DNA of 37,721 nt, from NCBI GenBank assembly GCA_951801955.1, contig CATOOV010000031.1:1-37721 (forward strand), given 5' to 3'. Below the pieces are notes generated by a model. The model was not told where the DNA came from and searched no databases. It worked only from the letters and a program-made list of their open reading frames with translations. How positions within the stretch are numbered: position 1 is the stretch's first letter; each line of letters starts with the position of its first letter. Origin of the DNA: an uncultured Lachnospiraceae bacterium. GTDB taxonomy: Bacteria > Bacillota > Clostridia > Lachnospirales > Lachnospiraceae. The position numbers and the translations under genes were made by a program. Below, piece after piece: positions 26,538-34,386 of the stretch.

Positions 26538-27923
26538 ATGGATGATGGCGGGAGTCCGGTCATAGGACTGATAGTATTTTTGGTGTTGACAATCGTAAAT
26601 GGTTGTCTGTATGGATTTCTCACAGCATTGGAAGAAACCAGTGAGAATCTTTTGCAAAAACAGGCAGAAGAGGGAAATAAGCAGGCTGTATGGCTGCTAC
26701 AGGTGAAGGATCTTCCATATGAAACCAAACATACAATACAGATTATGACAACTTTTGTCAGCGGTATTTTTGGAATCTACCAGATCAGGCAGATTGGAAC
26801 TATTTTGTTCCAAATGCGGGAAAATTTGCTGGCGCAAAGCTTTCTTGAAAAAGGGACGGAACCATATATTCAAATACTGTGTTATGCATTGGCGGCTGTG
26901 ATTGGAGTTTTTTTATTTGCAGTTTTGGGCATTATTGCACCGCAGAAAATTGCAGCAAGAAAAACGGAAATGTGGTTGTCAAGTTTTGCCGGCTTTATTC
27001 ATGGAATGATCTCTATTATGAAGCCCTATACATTCCTTGCAGAGAAGGTTTCGAATCTTGTGGTCAGGCTTGCCGGAGTGGATCCACATGCCAGTATTGA
27101 TGATGTCACAGAAGAAGAAATCATTTCCATGGTCAATGAGGGGCATGAACAGGGCGTCTTACAGGCAAGTGAAGCGGAGATGATTCATAATATATTCGAG
27201 TTTGATGATAAAGAAGCAAAGGATATTATGACTCATAGAAAAAATGTTGCCGCAGTGGATGGTACCATGAAACTGCGCCAGGTGCTCGAATTTGTATTAG
27301 ATGGAAGTAATTCCAGATTCCCGGTTTATCGGGAGGATATTGACAATGTTATCGGTATCATACATATGAAGGATGTGATGATTGAGAGCAGGAAAGGACA
27401 GTACTTGGACTGTGCAGTGCAGGAGATTCCAGGGCTTGTGCGGGAAGCAGTGTTTATACCTGAGACAAGGAATATTAATGACCTGTTCAAGGGAATGCAG
27501 TCTCAGAAAAACCACATGGTGATTGTTGTAGATGAGTATGGACAGACAGCAGGAATTGTTGCCATGGAGGATATTCTTGAAGAAATTGTGGGAAATATTT
27601 TTGATGAATTTGACGAGGAGGAAACTGCGATTGTTTCTCAGGCGGACGGAAGTTACCTCATAAGCGGAATGGCGTCATTTGATGAGGTTTGCGGGCTTTT
27701 GCAGATTTCTTTTGAAGAAAAAAATTTTGAGACATTAAACGGATTTCTGATCTCTCTGATTGGAAAAATACCAGGTGAACATGAAACGTTTGACCTTCCT
27801 TGCCAGGGCTGGAACTTTCATGTGTCGGCTGTGAGGGATAAGATGATCCATACAGTAAAAGTTACAAAGCTTCCAGAAGATAGCCTGGAAGATGAAACTG
27901 TATACCCCAATGGCGCCCCATGA
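26538..27923 (+). CDS. CNNM/CorC-type membrane protein with CBS domains ('hemolysin family')
   Basis: 461 residues. The DUF21 (CNNM) membrane domain covers about 1-190 with three to four helices. The paired CBS domains (about 205-335) include DIMTHRKNVAAVDG and VIVVDEYGQTAGIVAMEDILEEIVG, the family signature. A CorC_HlyC domain (about 360-445) closes the protein. The family is linked to magnesium or other divalent cation export; 'hemolysin' in the old name is not supported by structure. The start follows AAAAAGGAG. The stop overlaps a short downstream ATG that leads to no recognisable protein. Confidence 0.9.
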   Translation: MDDGGSPVIGLIVFLVLTIVNGCLYGFLTALEETSENLLQKQAEEGNKQAVWLLQVKDLPYETKHTIQIMTTFVSGIFGIYQIRQIGTILFQMRENLLAQSFLEKGTEPYIQILCYALAAVIGVFLFAVLGIIAPQKIAARKTEMWLSSFAGFIHGMISIMKPYTFLAEKVSNLVVRLAGVDPHASIDDVTEEEIISMVNEGHEQGVLQASEAEMIHNIFEFDDKEAKDIMTHRKNVAAVDGTMKLRQVLEFVLDGSNSRFPVYREDIDNVIGIIHMKDVMIESRKGQYLDCAVQEIPGLVREAVFIPETRNINDLFKGMQSQKNHMVIVVDEYGQTAGIVAMEDILEEIVGNIFDEFDEEETAIVSQADGSYLISGMASFDEVCGLLQISFEEKNFETLNGFLISLIGKIPGEHETFDLPCQGWNFHVSAVRDKMIHTVKVTKLPEDSLEDETVYPNGAP

Positions 27924-28013
27924 TGGATCATTGGGTTACATCACAAGGCATATCGGATGAGAGTGAAGAAACGCGCAAAAAAACTTGTCATGCGATGCAT
28001 GATGTGCGCTTTG

Positions 28014-28073
28014 CAGCAAGAACGCTGCCAGCGTTCTTGAATATCAATGAGGTTTGGCAGCGAAATTGCCAAA
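28014..28073. promoter_or_regulatory. Structured leader before yebC
   Basis: A 23-base perfect inverted repeat (28017-28039, 11-base arms, one central base) is followed by a TTTGGCA/TGCCAAA hairpin at 28053-28073. There is no T run after either, so these are not ordinary terminators. Confidence 0.5.
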
Positions 28074-28112
28074 ATACGAAACTAAATGACAAAAAAGAAA
28101 AGAGGAGAACAT

Positions 28113-28844
28113 ATGTCAGGACATTCTAAATTTGCGAATATTAAACATAAAAAGGAAAAGAACGATGCCGCAAAAGGAAAAATTTTTACCATTATCGGGC
28201 GAGAAATTGCAGTTGCTGTAAAAGAAGGCGGAGCAGATCCGGCAAATAACAGCAGGCTGCGCGACGTTATTGCAAAAGCGAAGGCAAACAATATGCCAAA
28301 TGATACCATTGACCGGGGAATCAAGAAGGCGGCAGGAGATGCCAATTCTGTAAATTATGAATTTGTGTCTTATGAGGGCTATGGACCAAATGGAACGGCA
28401 ATTATTGTGGATGCGCTGACAGATAATAAAAATCGTACCGCTGCAAACGTGAGAAGTGCATTTACCAAAGGAAATGGAAATGTGGGAACTCCAGGTTGCG
28501 TATCTTATATGTTCGATAAAAAAGGGCAGATTATCATTGACAAGGAAGAATGTGACAGGGATCCAGATGATTTGATGATGACAGCATTGGATGCCGGGGC
28601 AGAAGACTTCTCTGAGGAGGAGGACAGCTTTGAAATCATTACAGATCCAGATGTATTCAGCGAGGTCCGCCAGAAGTTGGAGGAGGAAAGCATTGCCATG
28701 GCTTCAGCAGAAGTGACAATGATTCCACAGACTTGGGTGGAATTGACAGACGAAACGGCAATCAAGAATTTGCAGAAAACCTTGGATCTTCTGGAAGAAG
28801 ACGATGATGTGCAGGCAGTATACCATAACTGGGAGGAAGCATAG
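28113..28844 (+). CDS. yebC: YebC/PmpR-family protein
   Basis: 243 residues, beginning [20 protein letters not shown] and carrying [22 protein letters not shown] and [13 protein letters not shown], all hallmarks of the family. YebC proteins were long called transcription regulators. Recent work on some members ties them to translation through stall-prone proline runs; which applies here cannot be told. The three-domain layout and length are normal. The ATG at 28113 is supported by AGAGGAG; a start at 28086 lies upstream of that site. Its leader contains strong hairpins. Confidence 0.95.
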   Translation: MSGHSKFANIKHKKEKNDAAKGKIFTIIGREIAVAVKEGGADPANNSRLRDVIAKAKANNMPNDTIDRGIKKAAGDANSVNYEFVSYEGYGPNGTAIIVDALTDNKNRTAANVRSAFTKGNGNVGTPGCVSYMFDKKGQIIIDKEECDRDPDDLMMTALDAGAEDFSEEEDSFEIITDPDVFSEVRQKLEEESIAMASAEVTMIPQTWVELTDETAIKNLQKTLDLLEEDDDVQAVYHNWEEA

Positions 28845-28880
28845 GGGTTTGAAGATTTTTCTTGCAATTCCTCAAAAGGA

Positions 28881-28908
28881 TAAACTATCGTTGTGTATTT
28901 GCCGATAT
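28881..28908 (+). promoter_or_regulatory. Flagellar sigma-28 (SigD/FliA) type promoter
   Basis: TAAA (28881-28884) and GCCGATAT (28901-28908) are separated by 16 bases, matching the SigD consensus TAAA-N14-16-GCCGATAT at every defined base. It lies 75 bases before the start of the following gene. No good sigma-A promoter was seen in the same gap. Confidence 0.75.
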
Positions 28909-28982
28909 AAGTATAAGAACTATAAATATGGTTGAATGATTGAAAAGGATGTCAATCAAATACAGAATCAAGGAGGAATTGC

Positions 28983-29966
28983 ATGTCATTAACATTGAAA
29001 GTAACACAGAACAATGCAAACAACACAGTCATAGCTGCCAATTCGGCTGTCTCCAAACAGGCTGAAAATAAAGGAAAATCATTGTTTGCAGGAAAGGTAA
29101 ATTCCAAAACAGACGCGCTGATAGATCAAAAGCGTAAGGATGCAAAAAAACAGGCTATGAAGCTGGTCAGCGACGCATGGGGAAAAGAACAGGCGAAAGA
29201 CAAGAAAACGGATGACAAGAGGAAGCTCAGGGACAATCTTTTGACACAGATCAAAGATTCCAAAGGGCGCTTGGCAGATATTGATGAGGCGAAGGGAAGG
29301 CTTCAGCAGGAATATGAAATTGACCCAGAGTCACAGGAACAAAAAGATTTAGAACTGCTGGAAAAATACCAAGATTACTTAAATGGTGTTCTGGATGGAG
29401 AATTTTCCGATGAGGAGATTGACCGAATCAAAGAACTCCAGTTTGAAACAAGAAGCGAGTACCAGGTTGAAGCACTGAAATTAAATAAAGACGCCGCGAA
29501 TGAGAAGAAAAGCATTCGGAAATTAGAGTGGAATGAATCATTAGTAAGAGGATCGATCTCTAGCGATAAATTTGATAAGTTAAAAAACAAAGACATGGTG
29601 AACGCCAATGATGCGGCGGATGAACTTAAAGAGGCGTCCAAGAAAGAGATTCTGAATCTGTTGATCCAGGAAGGCAAAGACAACGTGGACGAGAAGACCG
29701 AGGAGGATCAGGAAAAGGTACAGCAGGCACAGGAGAAGAAGGAAGAACAGCAGGAACGCATTGATAAGGCAAAAGAGGATAAAAAAGACCAAGAAGAAAT
29801 CATTGAGGGAGAGATGGAAAAAAGTAAGCTGGATATGGAATCCTCTGTGAAACAAAACAGTGTAAGCCATATGGAAATTGCACAGAAAAATGTCAGCAAA
29901 ATCCTGAAAGAGAATCATCTTGTGGTTGAAGATCTTAAAGGAATTGAGATTGATTTTGGTTTTTAG
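28983..29966 (+). CDS. Unrecognised, charged coiled-coil protein with SigD-type promoter
   Basis: 327 residues. The N-terminus (TLKVTQNNANNTVIAANSAV) is Asn/Thr/Ala-rich and polar without a signal peptide. A LFAGKVN segment and KRKDAKKQAMKLVSDAWG follow. Residues about 75-290 are almost wholly charged helix, with a long Glu/Lys/Gln run at 235-275. It closes with ILKENHLVVEDLKGIEIDFG. From memory, proteins with a FAG-N motif, such a helical body and an ending like LKGIKVD are frequent in Lachnospiraceae and have no assigned role. The start follows AAGGAGG. The promoter suggests co-regulation with flagella or chemotaxis. Absence of a signal peptide argues for a cytoplasmic or type-III-exported protein; the latter is speculation. 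Confidence 0.8.
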   Translation: MSLTLKVTQNNANNTVIAANSAVSKQAENKGKSLFAGKVNSKTDALIDQKRKDAKKQAMKLVSDAWGKEQAKDKKTDDKRKLRDNLLTQIKDSKGRLADIDEAKGRLQQEYEIDPESQEQKDLELLEKYQDYLNGVLDGEFSDEEIDRIKELQFETRSEYQVEALKLNKDAANEKKSIRKLEWNESLVRGSISSDKFDKLKNKDMVNANDAADELKEASKKEILNLLIQEGKDNVDEKTEEDQEKVQQAQEKKEEQQERIDKAKEDKKDQEEIIEGEMEKSKLDMESSVKQNSVSHMEIAQKNVSKILKENHLVVEDLKGIEIDFGF

Positions 29967-30072
29967 ATGGAATGTAATATAACATAGTGGCCTTTGTTAT
30001 TTGTATTTCCTTAATTTTTGCCTTGACATTAAAGATTTTTTTATAATAAATTATTTAAGTCGAGCAGCAAAG

Positions 30073-30110
30073 CGAGCGTAGAATCACGACGATTCTGTGC
30101 TCGTTTTTTT
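30073..30110 (+). terminator. Strong intrinsic terminator
   Basis: Thirteen-base arms (30073-30085 and 30091-30103, with G-T pairs) and a 5-base loop are followed by seven T. It lies about 105 bases after the SigD-linked gene and right before the MATE relic. A TTGACA at 30023 has no well-spaced -10 partner. Confidence 0.75.
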
Positions 30111-30112
30111 AT

Positions 30113-30702
30113 GTTCTTCGTAGTATTGTCTGCTTTATACCATTAATCCTTGTTTTGCCAATGTTCCTGGGAATTGAGGGGATATTATTTGCTGCGCCTA
30201 TTGCAGATTTTATCGCAATGATTGTAGCAGCATCATTGACGGTATCATTTTTTAAATCATTAGATATGGATTACGATGAAAAAAAGAGGGAGACAGTTTT
30301 AATGCCTTCAAGACAGGGTATTATTATCACAATTGCCAGAGAACATGGCTCATCGGGCAAACAGATTGGGAAGTTAGTTGCACGAGAGTTAGGCATTCCT
30401 TTTTATTACAAAGAAATGATGGTATTTGCCGCACAGGAAAGCGGGCTTGACCGTAAATTTATTTCCGAATTTATGATCCAGAGACATACCAAACCGAGCG
30501 TGTTATGGAGGTTTATGGGGATAGTATGGGAGAGGCTAAAAGAAATATCCATCGTCCTGATGAGGTGAGAGCGGCGTATTACAAGAACATTTCGGGAAAA
30601 CTCTGGGGCGAACGACAAAATTATGATTTTCTCATAGACAGCTCTATTGGCATTGAAAATTGTGTAAAGGTAATATGCGGCTATATCGCAAGCTGTGTAT
30701 AG
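30113..30702 (+). pseudogene. Relic of a MATE transporter fused to a cytidylate-kinase-like domain
   Basis: The open frame from 30113 starts in mid-protein with the last membrane helices of a MATE exporter (FIPLILVLPMFLGIEG, IADFIAMIVAASL). It continues with ITIAREHGSSGKQIGKLVAR, the nucleotide-binding front of a cytidylate-kinase-like domain. After about 30490 the frame goes wrong. Its continuation (TERVMEVYGD, then YYKNISGKLWGERQNYDFL, then IDSSIGIENC) sits in another frame to 30702. The lost part corresponds to the middle of the kinase domain, so an internal deletion with frame loss has occurred, besides the loss of the transporter's N-terminal part. MATE-kinase fusions of this order occur in Clostridia, as I recall. 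No product is expected. Confidence 0.75.
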
Positions 30703-31049
30703 AAGGCAAAGTTATTATTAAGTAAACTTTTCCAGAAGATGTGTTGAAACAAAATTAACGCATATCCTGCCTTTTGTTGTCACGTTCAAGGATCCAAACG
30801 TATTCCTGGCTCCTGAAAAGCAAACAAATTTGCTCGGTCCAGAAAGGTCATACTGCCTGCCATTATAGGTATAGCGCTGCTTGAGCTGTTTGACTATGCC
30901 GGTCACATGAGAAAGCAGAGAAGGTTTTCCCTTGGAATACCAGCAGCAGAAAATTCATTTTTTTATTTTGCACCCAACTTTTTTGCAACTGAATCAATTT
31001 TTTAACGGGATATATAGTGAAGGCATTCGAAAAGGAAGGAGGGGGACAT
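30703..31049. other. Gene-free stretch with a degraded minus-strand frame and the sigma operon leader
   Basis: On the minus strand a frame ending at 30718 is protein-like (KQRYTYNGRQYDLSG and GARNTFGS are readable) but has no start with a ribosome site and matches no family I know; it may be a relic. From 30965 on, two CAACTTTTTTG-like blocks and GCAACT (30985-30990), with CGGGATATAT about 15 bases downstream, could be an ECF-type promoter for the sigma gene. Confidence 0.4.
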
Positions 31050-31610
31050 ATGCAGGATGCACAGATTGTCGCATTGTATTTTCAAAGGGATGAAAATGCG
31101 ATCCGTCAGACAGAAAAAAAGTACAAGCGTTATCTTTCAAAAATTGCCTATAATATTCTTGCTGATTATGGAGACAGTGAAGAGAGCGTCAATGATACCT
31201 ACTGGAAAGCATGGAATTCCATACCGCCCCATAAACCAAATATTCTGGCAATTTACTTGGGCAAGATTACCAGGCAGTCGGCAATCGATATTTTTCGAAG
31301 GAGGCATAGGGTGAAACGGCAGGCATGTGAATATGCCTTGTCTTTGTCTGAACTAGAAGATTGTGTTTCTGGGAAAGACGAAACAGTCCAAAGTATAGAT
31401 CTCTGTCTTCTGGCAGAGGCGATAGGGACTTATCTTGCTCAACTGCCTCCAGAAGCACGCAACATGTTTATAGGCAGGTATTATTATATGGATTCCATCC
31501 GGGAAGTTGCCGCATATTATAAGATGACTGAATCAAAAGTAAAAAGCATGTTGTACCGGACACGGAAAGGATTGAAAATTTTTTTGGAACAGGAGGGATT
31601 TGAAGTATGA
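31050..31610 (+). CDS. ECF-like sigma-70 family RNA polymerase sigma factor
   Basis: 186 residues. Region 2 spans about 10-95 (AYNILADYGDSEESVNDTYWKAWNSIPP, then ITRQSAIDIFRRRHRVKR). Region 4 spans about 130-183 (LPPEARNMFIGRYYYMDSIREVAAYYKMTESKVKSMLYRTRKGL). No region 1 or 3 is present, as in ECF factors. Its YYYMDSIREVA helix-turn-helix matches the group seen in Clostridia with a partner gene overlapping at ATGA. I chose the ATG at 31050 after AAGGAGG; an ATG at 31017 lacks such a site. It probably directs its own operon and a small envelope-stress set. Confidence 0.9.
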   Translation: MQDAQIVALYFQRDENAIRQTEKKYKRYLSKIAYNILADYGDSEESVNDTYWKAWNSIPPHKPNILAIYLGKITRQSAIDIFRRRHRVKRQACEYALSLSELEDCVSGKDETVQSIDLCLLAEAIGTYLAQLPPEARNMFIGRYYYMDSIREVAAYYKMTESKVKSMLYRTRKGLKIFLEQEGFEV

Positions 31611-32773
31611 ATGGAGAACAGGTCAGCGATGCATTGAATTTGCTGCCAGATGAGTTGTTGGAAGAAACGGAAAAAGTGCGCAGCAGGAGGAGACAAAAGA
31701 AGATAAGGTTGCAGTGGATGGCAGCAGCGGCATGTATGGTTTTGGTGTTTTATACAGGGCTCCACATGATTTCATGGAATTTATTTTTAGAAAATGAAAA
31801 AGAACTTCCCCTGCTTCCCGTTAACTGTGAATGGACAGGAGGAGACAGGGGCGGGGGATTTGCAGGGGTTGAGGCTTTTGACAGTTCCGAGTTGGTAAGC
31901 GGGAACCCATGGGGTAAAGAGGCTGAAATTACCACATTGCCAGTATATAAGAACGTGTTTTTTGATACTTATAAAAAACATGCGGAAGCATACGGCGGCG
32001 ATTTCAACCAGATGGAATCTGTCGTGAGAGATGTTGCATATAAACTGGGATTGGATGGGGACAACTTTGAGGTCGAAGAGAAAAAAGGCGGCTATTACCT
32101 GAATGCATACCTTGGGGGAGAGGAAGATGGAATATCCATTGAAGTGGGACATGACTTGGAAACTACGATTGAGTTTGATCCTGCAGTTACCATCCCTGAT
32201 CAATATCATTTTGCCTACCATTCCTCTTATGAAGAACTTGAACAGGTGGCAAAATATTTGAAAAAGAAATATCAGGCATTGCTTGGAATGGAGGAACCCA
32301 AAGAAAATATTGATGGCGGGGACTATGGTTATAATCTGAAACAATTGTACGATCTGTACTTCTATGAGGGAAAGGGGGATTTGGAAGAGCAAATCATCAA
32401 TTATAATTTTAACCATGTGGAATTTTACGGCGATAAAAATAAACTTCAGATGATAAGGATTTCCCAGCCCGATTTATCACAAAAAGTTGGAGATTATCCC
32501 ATTCTCACAGCAAAAGAAGCAACCGAGCTTTTATTGAATGGAGAATGCATTACCACTGTACCTTATAAGGTGGCAAAGAAAGAATATGTGAAAAAAGTAG
32601 AACTTGAGTATTGGACAGAGCTGAGGGAAGAATATTTTATGCCATATTATACATTTTATGTGGAAGTGCCGCAAGAAGAGCAGGAAAACGGAATGAAAAC
32701 GTATGGACTGTACTATGTGCCTGCGGTGGAAGAAAAATATATCTCCTATCAGGGAGAAGCGCATTTTAATTAG
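31607..32773 (+). CDS. Putative membrane anti-sigma factor
   Basis: 388 residues; the start overlaps the sigma stop (ATGA), so both are made together. Residues 1-35 are cytoplasmic (LNLLPDELLEETEKVRSRRR) and could hold the sigma factor. One membrane helix (about 37-58) is followed by an outside domain of 330 residues rich in Tyr, Glu and Asp. The outside part has no domain I can name and no Cys-based redox switch. No zinc-binding HxxxCxxC motif is present, so it is not a ZAS-type factor. The function is inferred from position and topology. Confidence 0.72.
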   Translation: MNGEQVSDALNLLPDELLEETEKVRSRRRQKKIRLQWMAAAACMVLVFYTGLHMISWNLFLENEKELPLLPVNCEWTGGDRGGGFAGVEAFDSSELVSGNPWGKEAEITTLPVYKNVFFDTYKKHAEAYGGDFNQMESVVRDVAYKLGLDGDNFEVEEKKGGYYLNAYLGGEEDGISIEVGHDLETTIEFDPAVTIPDQYHFAYHSSYEELEQVAKYLKKKYQALLGMEEPKENIDGGDYGYNLKQLYDLYFYEGKGDLEEQIINYNFNHVEFYGDKNKLQMIRISQPDLSQKVGDYPILTAKEATELLLNGECITTVPYKVAKKEYVKKVELEYWTELREEYFMPYYTFYVEVPQEEQENGMKTYGLYYVPAVEEKYISYQGEAHFN

Positions 32774-32877
32774 GTTCCAGTAAAAATGATGTAATATAAT
32801 ATCATGGGAAAATGCCATAGGAATGCCTTACATCCTTTTGACTGGGGTAATAGGAATAAAAAATCCCTCTAAAACGA

Positions 32878-32907
32878 TTGACAATATATCCACCGCCATG
32901 TTATTTT
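32878..32907 (+). promoter_or_regulatory. Possible tetR promoter
   Basis: TTGACA (32878-32883) is followed, 17-18 bases on, by the weak TTATTTT (32901-32907). The palindrome at 32917-32929 would overlap the transcription start. Confidence 0.45.
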
Positions 32908-32916
32908 TAAAAGGGG

Positions 32917-32929
32917 ATAACGGCGTTAT
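32917..32929. promoter_or_regulatory. Probable TetR operator 1
   Basis: ATAACGGCGTTAT is a perfect 6-1-6 palindrome. It shares the ATAAC-N-G-N-GTTAT pattern with the site at 33629-33641 before the ABC genes. It lies 33 bases before the tetR start. Confidence 0.65.
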
Positions 32930-32962
32930 GTTGTGCTGTGTCAAAGAAAGGAGGGGGACATT

Positions 32963-33577
32963 ATGCCTGATGAGAGTGCCACGAGGGAAAAACTGGTGGA
33001 ATGCGCCAGGCAGGAATTTCTGGAAAAAGGCTATATGAAAGCCTCCCTGCGAAGTATTTGCAAAAAGGCGGGCGTGACGACGGGCGCCCTGTATTTCTTC
33101 TTTCAAAACAAGGAGGATCTGCTTTCCGCAGTTGTGGGAGAAACGCTTGGGGGGCTGATGGAACTGATTCAGTCCCACTTTTCCAAGGAGCTTGACACAG
33201 AGGCAAAGATGGCATTGAACGGCGATGCGTCAGAGGACATCCGCGCTTCAAAAGAAATTCTGCATTATCTGTATCAACATTATGATATCGTTCTGATTTT
33301 GCTGGCCAAAAGTCAGGGAAGCGTGTATGAAACTATCGTGGATCGCTTTGTAGATGTTTTGGAGCAGCATTATGATAAGCTGACAGAACAGATTTCTGCA
33401 AAGTTGGGACAGCCAAAGCCAGACAGATATATTATACACTGGGCATCCCATATGCAGATCGATGCGTTTGTCCATCTTCTGACGCATGAGAAAGACGAAG
33501 AGAAGGCGCTTAAGAATATCGAACAAATTGTTGCTTATCTGGTGGCGGGATGGGTGGGGGCGTTTGCCCGCAAATAA
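32963..33577 (+). CDS. TetR/AcrR-family transcriptional repressor
   Basis: 204 residues. The N-terminal helix-turn-helix (about 7-55) reads TREKLVECARQEFLEKGY and ICKKAGVTTGALYFFFQNKE, a clear TetR signature. The rest is an all-helical ligand and dimer domain of low conservation. I chose the ATG at 32963, after AAAGGAGGGGG; a start at 32933 would lie upstream of this site. It precedes a two-gene ABC exporter in the same direction, and the paired palindromes suggest that it represses both itself and the exporter until a toxic ligand binds. Confidence 0.92.
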   Translation: MPDESATREKLVECARQEFLEKGYMKASLRSICKKAGVTTGALYFFFQNKEDLLSAVVGETLGGLMELIQSHFSKELDTEAKMALNGDASEDIRASKEILHYLYQHYDIVLILLAKSQGSVYETIVDRFVDVLEQHYDKLTEQISAKLGQPKPDRYIIHWASHMQIDAFVHLLTHEKDEEKALKNIEQIVAYLVAGWVGAFARK

Positions 33578-33590
33578 CTCAGGCTATATG

Positions 33591-33646
33591 GCAGGCAAAG
33601 CTGTATAGCCTGTCATAAGGCATACAACATAACAGTGTTATGCCTT
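33591..33646. promoter_or_regulatory. Two inverted repeats between tetR and the ABC genes, including operator 2
   Basis: The first hairpin has AGGCTATA/TATAGCCT arms (about 33591-33611). The second pairs AAGGCATA (33617-33624) with TATGCCTT (33639-33646). Inside the second lies ATAACAGTGTTAT (33629-33641), a perfect palindrome of the same pattern as operator 1. Confidence 0.65.
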
Positions 33647-33683
33647 AGATAGATAAAAAATTAGAATATTTGGAGGAAAAAGT

Positions 33684-34385
33684 ATGTACTTGGAAGTCAG
33701 CAAATTAAAGAAAAGCTACGGCGAGGGCGGCAGCTTCATAGAGGTACTGAAAGGCATCGACCTGTCAGTGGAAAAGGGTAATCTGTGTGTGATACAAGGA
33801 ACCAGCGGCAGCGGAAAATCTACGCTCCTAAACGGTATCGGCGGACTTGACCAGATGGATTCCGGTTCCATCAGGGTGGATGGGAAAGAAATCTGCGGTC
33901 TGGGGCAGGATGGGCTGTCTGATTACAGACGGAAAAATTTAGGATTTATTTTCCAGTTTTATCACCTTGTGCCGAACCTTACCGTAAAGGAAAACATCCA
34001 GGTGTGCGAATATCTTTCTGAACATCCGCTGGACCTTTTAGAGCTTCTGGAAACGTTGGGGCTTACAGAGCATCAAAACAAATATCCTTCCCAGCTTTCC
34101 GGCGGTCAGCAGCAGCGGTGCGCCATTGCAAGGGCTCTCATAAAAAATCCTAGGCTGCTTCTCTGTGATGAGCCGACTGGCGCACTGGATTCTGAAACTT
34201 CCCAGGATATTCTGGTTCTTCTTGAGAAGGTAAACAAAAAATATGGTACGACCATACTCATCGTTACCCATAATAATTCTATCAAAAACATGGTAGACCA
34301 AGTGGTTTTCATAAAGGATGGGAAGATTCAAAAAAATTACCGCAATGAACAGAAGGTACCTGCGGCACAACTGGAGGATTTATAA
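33684..34385 (+). CDS. ABC exporter ATP-binding subunit (MacB/LolD type)
   Basis: 233 residues with GTSGSGKSTL, a Q-loop in FIFQFYHLVPNLTV, the signature LSGGQQQRCAIARAL and Walker B LLLCDEPTGALDSETS. This is the MacB/LolD/BceA class, whose ATPases drive FtsX-fold permeases without a translocation path through the membrane. The ATG follows TTGGAGG. It ends just before the permease start. The class is often linked to peptide or drug export and to extraction of molecules from the membrane; the substrate cannot be read here. Confidence 0.94.
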   Translation: MYLEVSKLKKSYGEGGSFIEVLKGIDLSVEKGNLCVIQGTSGSGKSTLLNGIGGLDQMDSGSIRVDGKEICGLGQDGLSDYRRKNLGFIFQFYHLVPNLTVKENIQVCEYLSEHPLDLLELLETLGLTEHQNKYPSQLSGGQQQRCAIARALIKNPRLLLCDEPTGALDSETSQDILVLLEKVNKKYGTTILIVTHNNSIKNMVDQVVFIKDGKIQKNYRNEQKVPAAQLEDL

Positions 34386-34386
34386 T

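Noticed and set aside
27920-28129. Frame starting at an ATGA overlap with the CNNM gene
   Set aside because: It runs through strong hairpins and into yebC, with no family resemblance; the overlap with a stop is probably chance.
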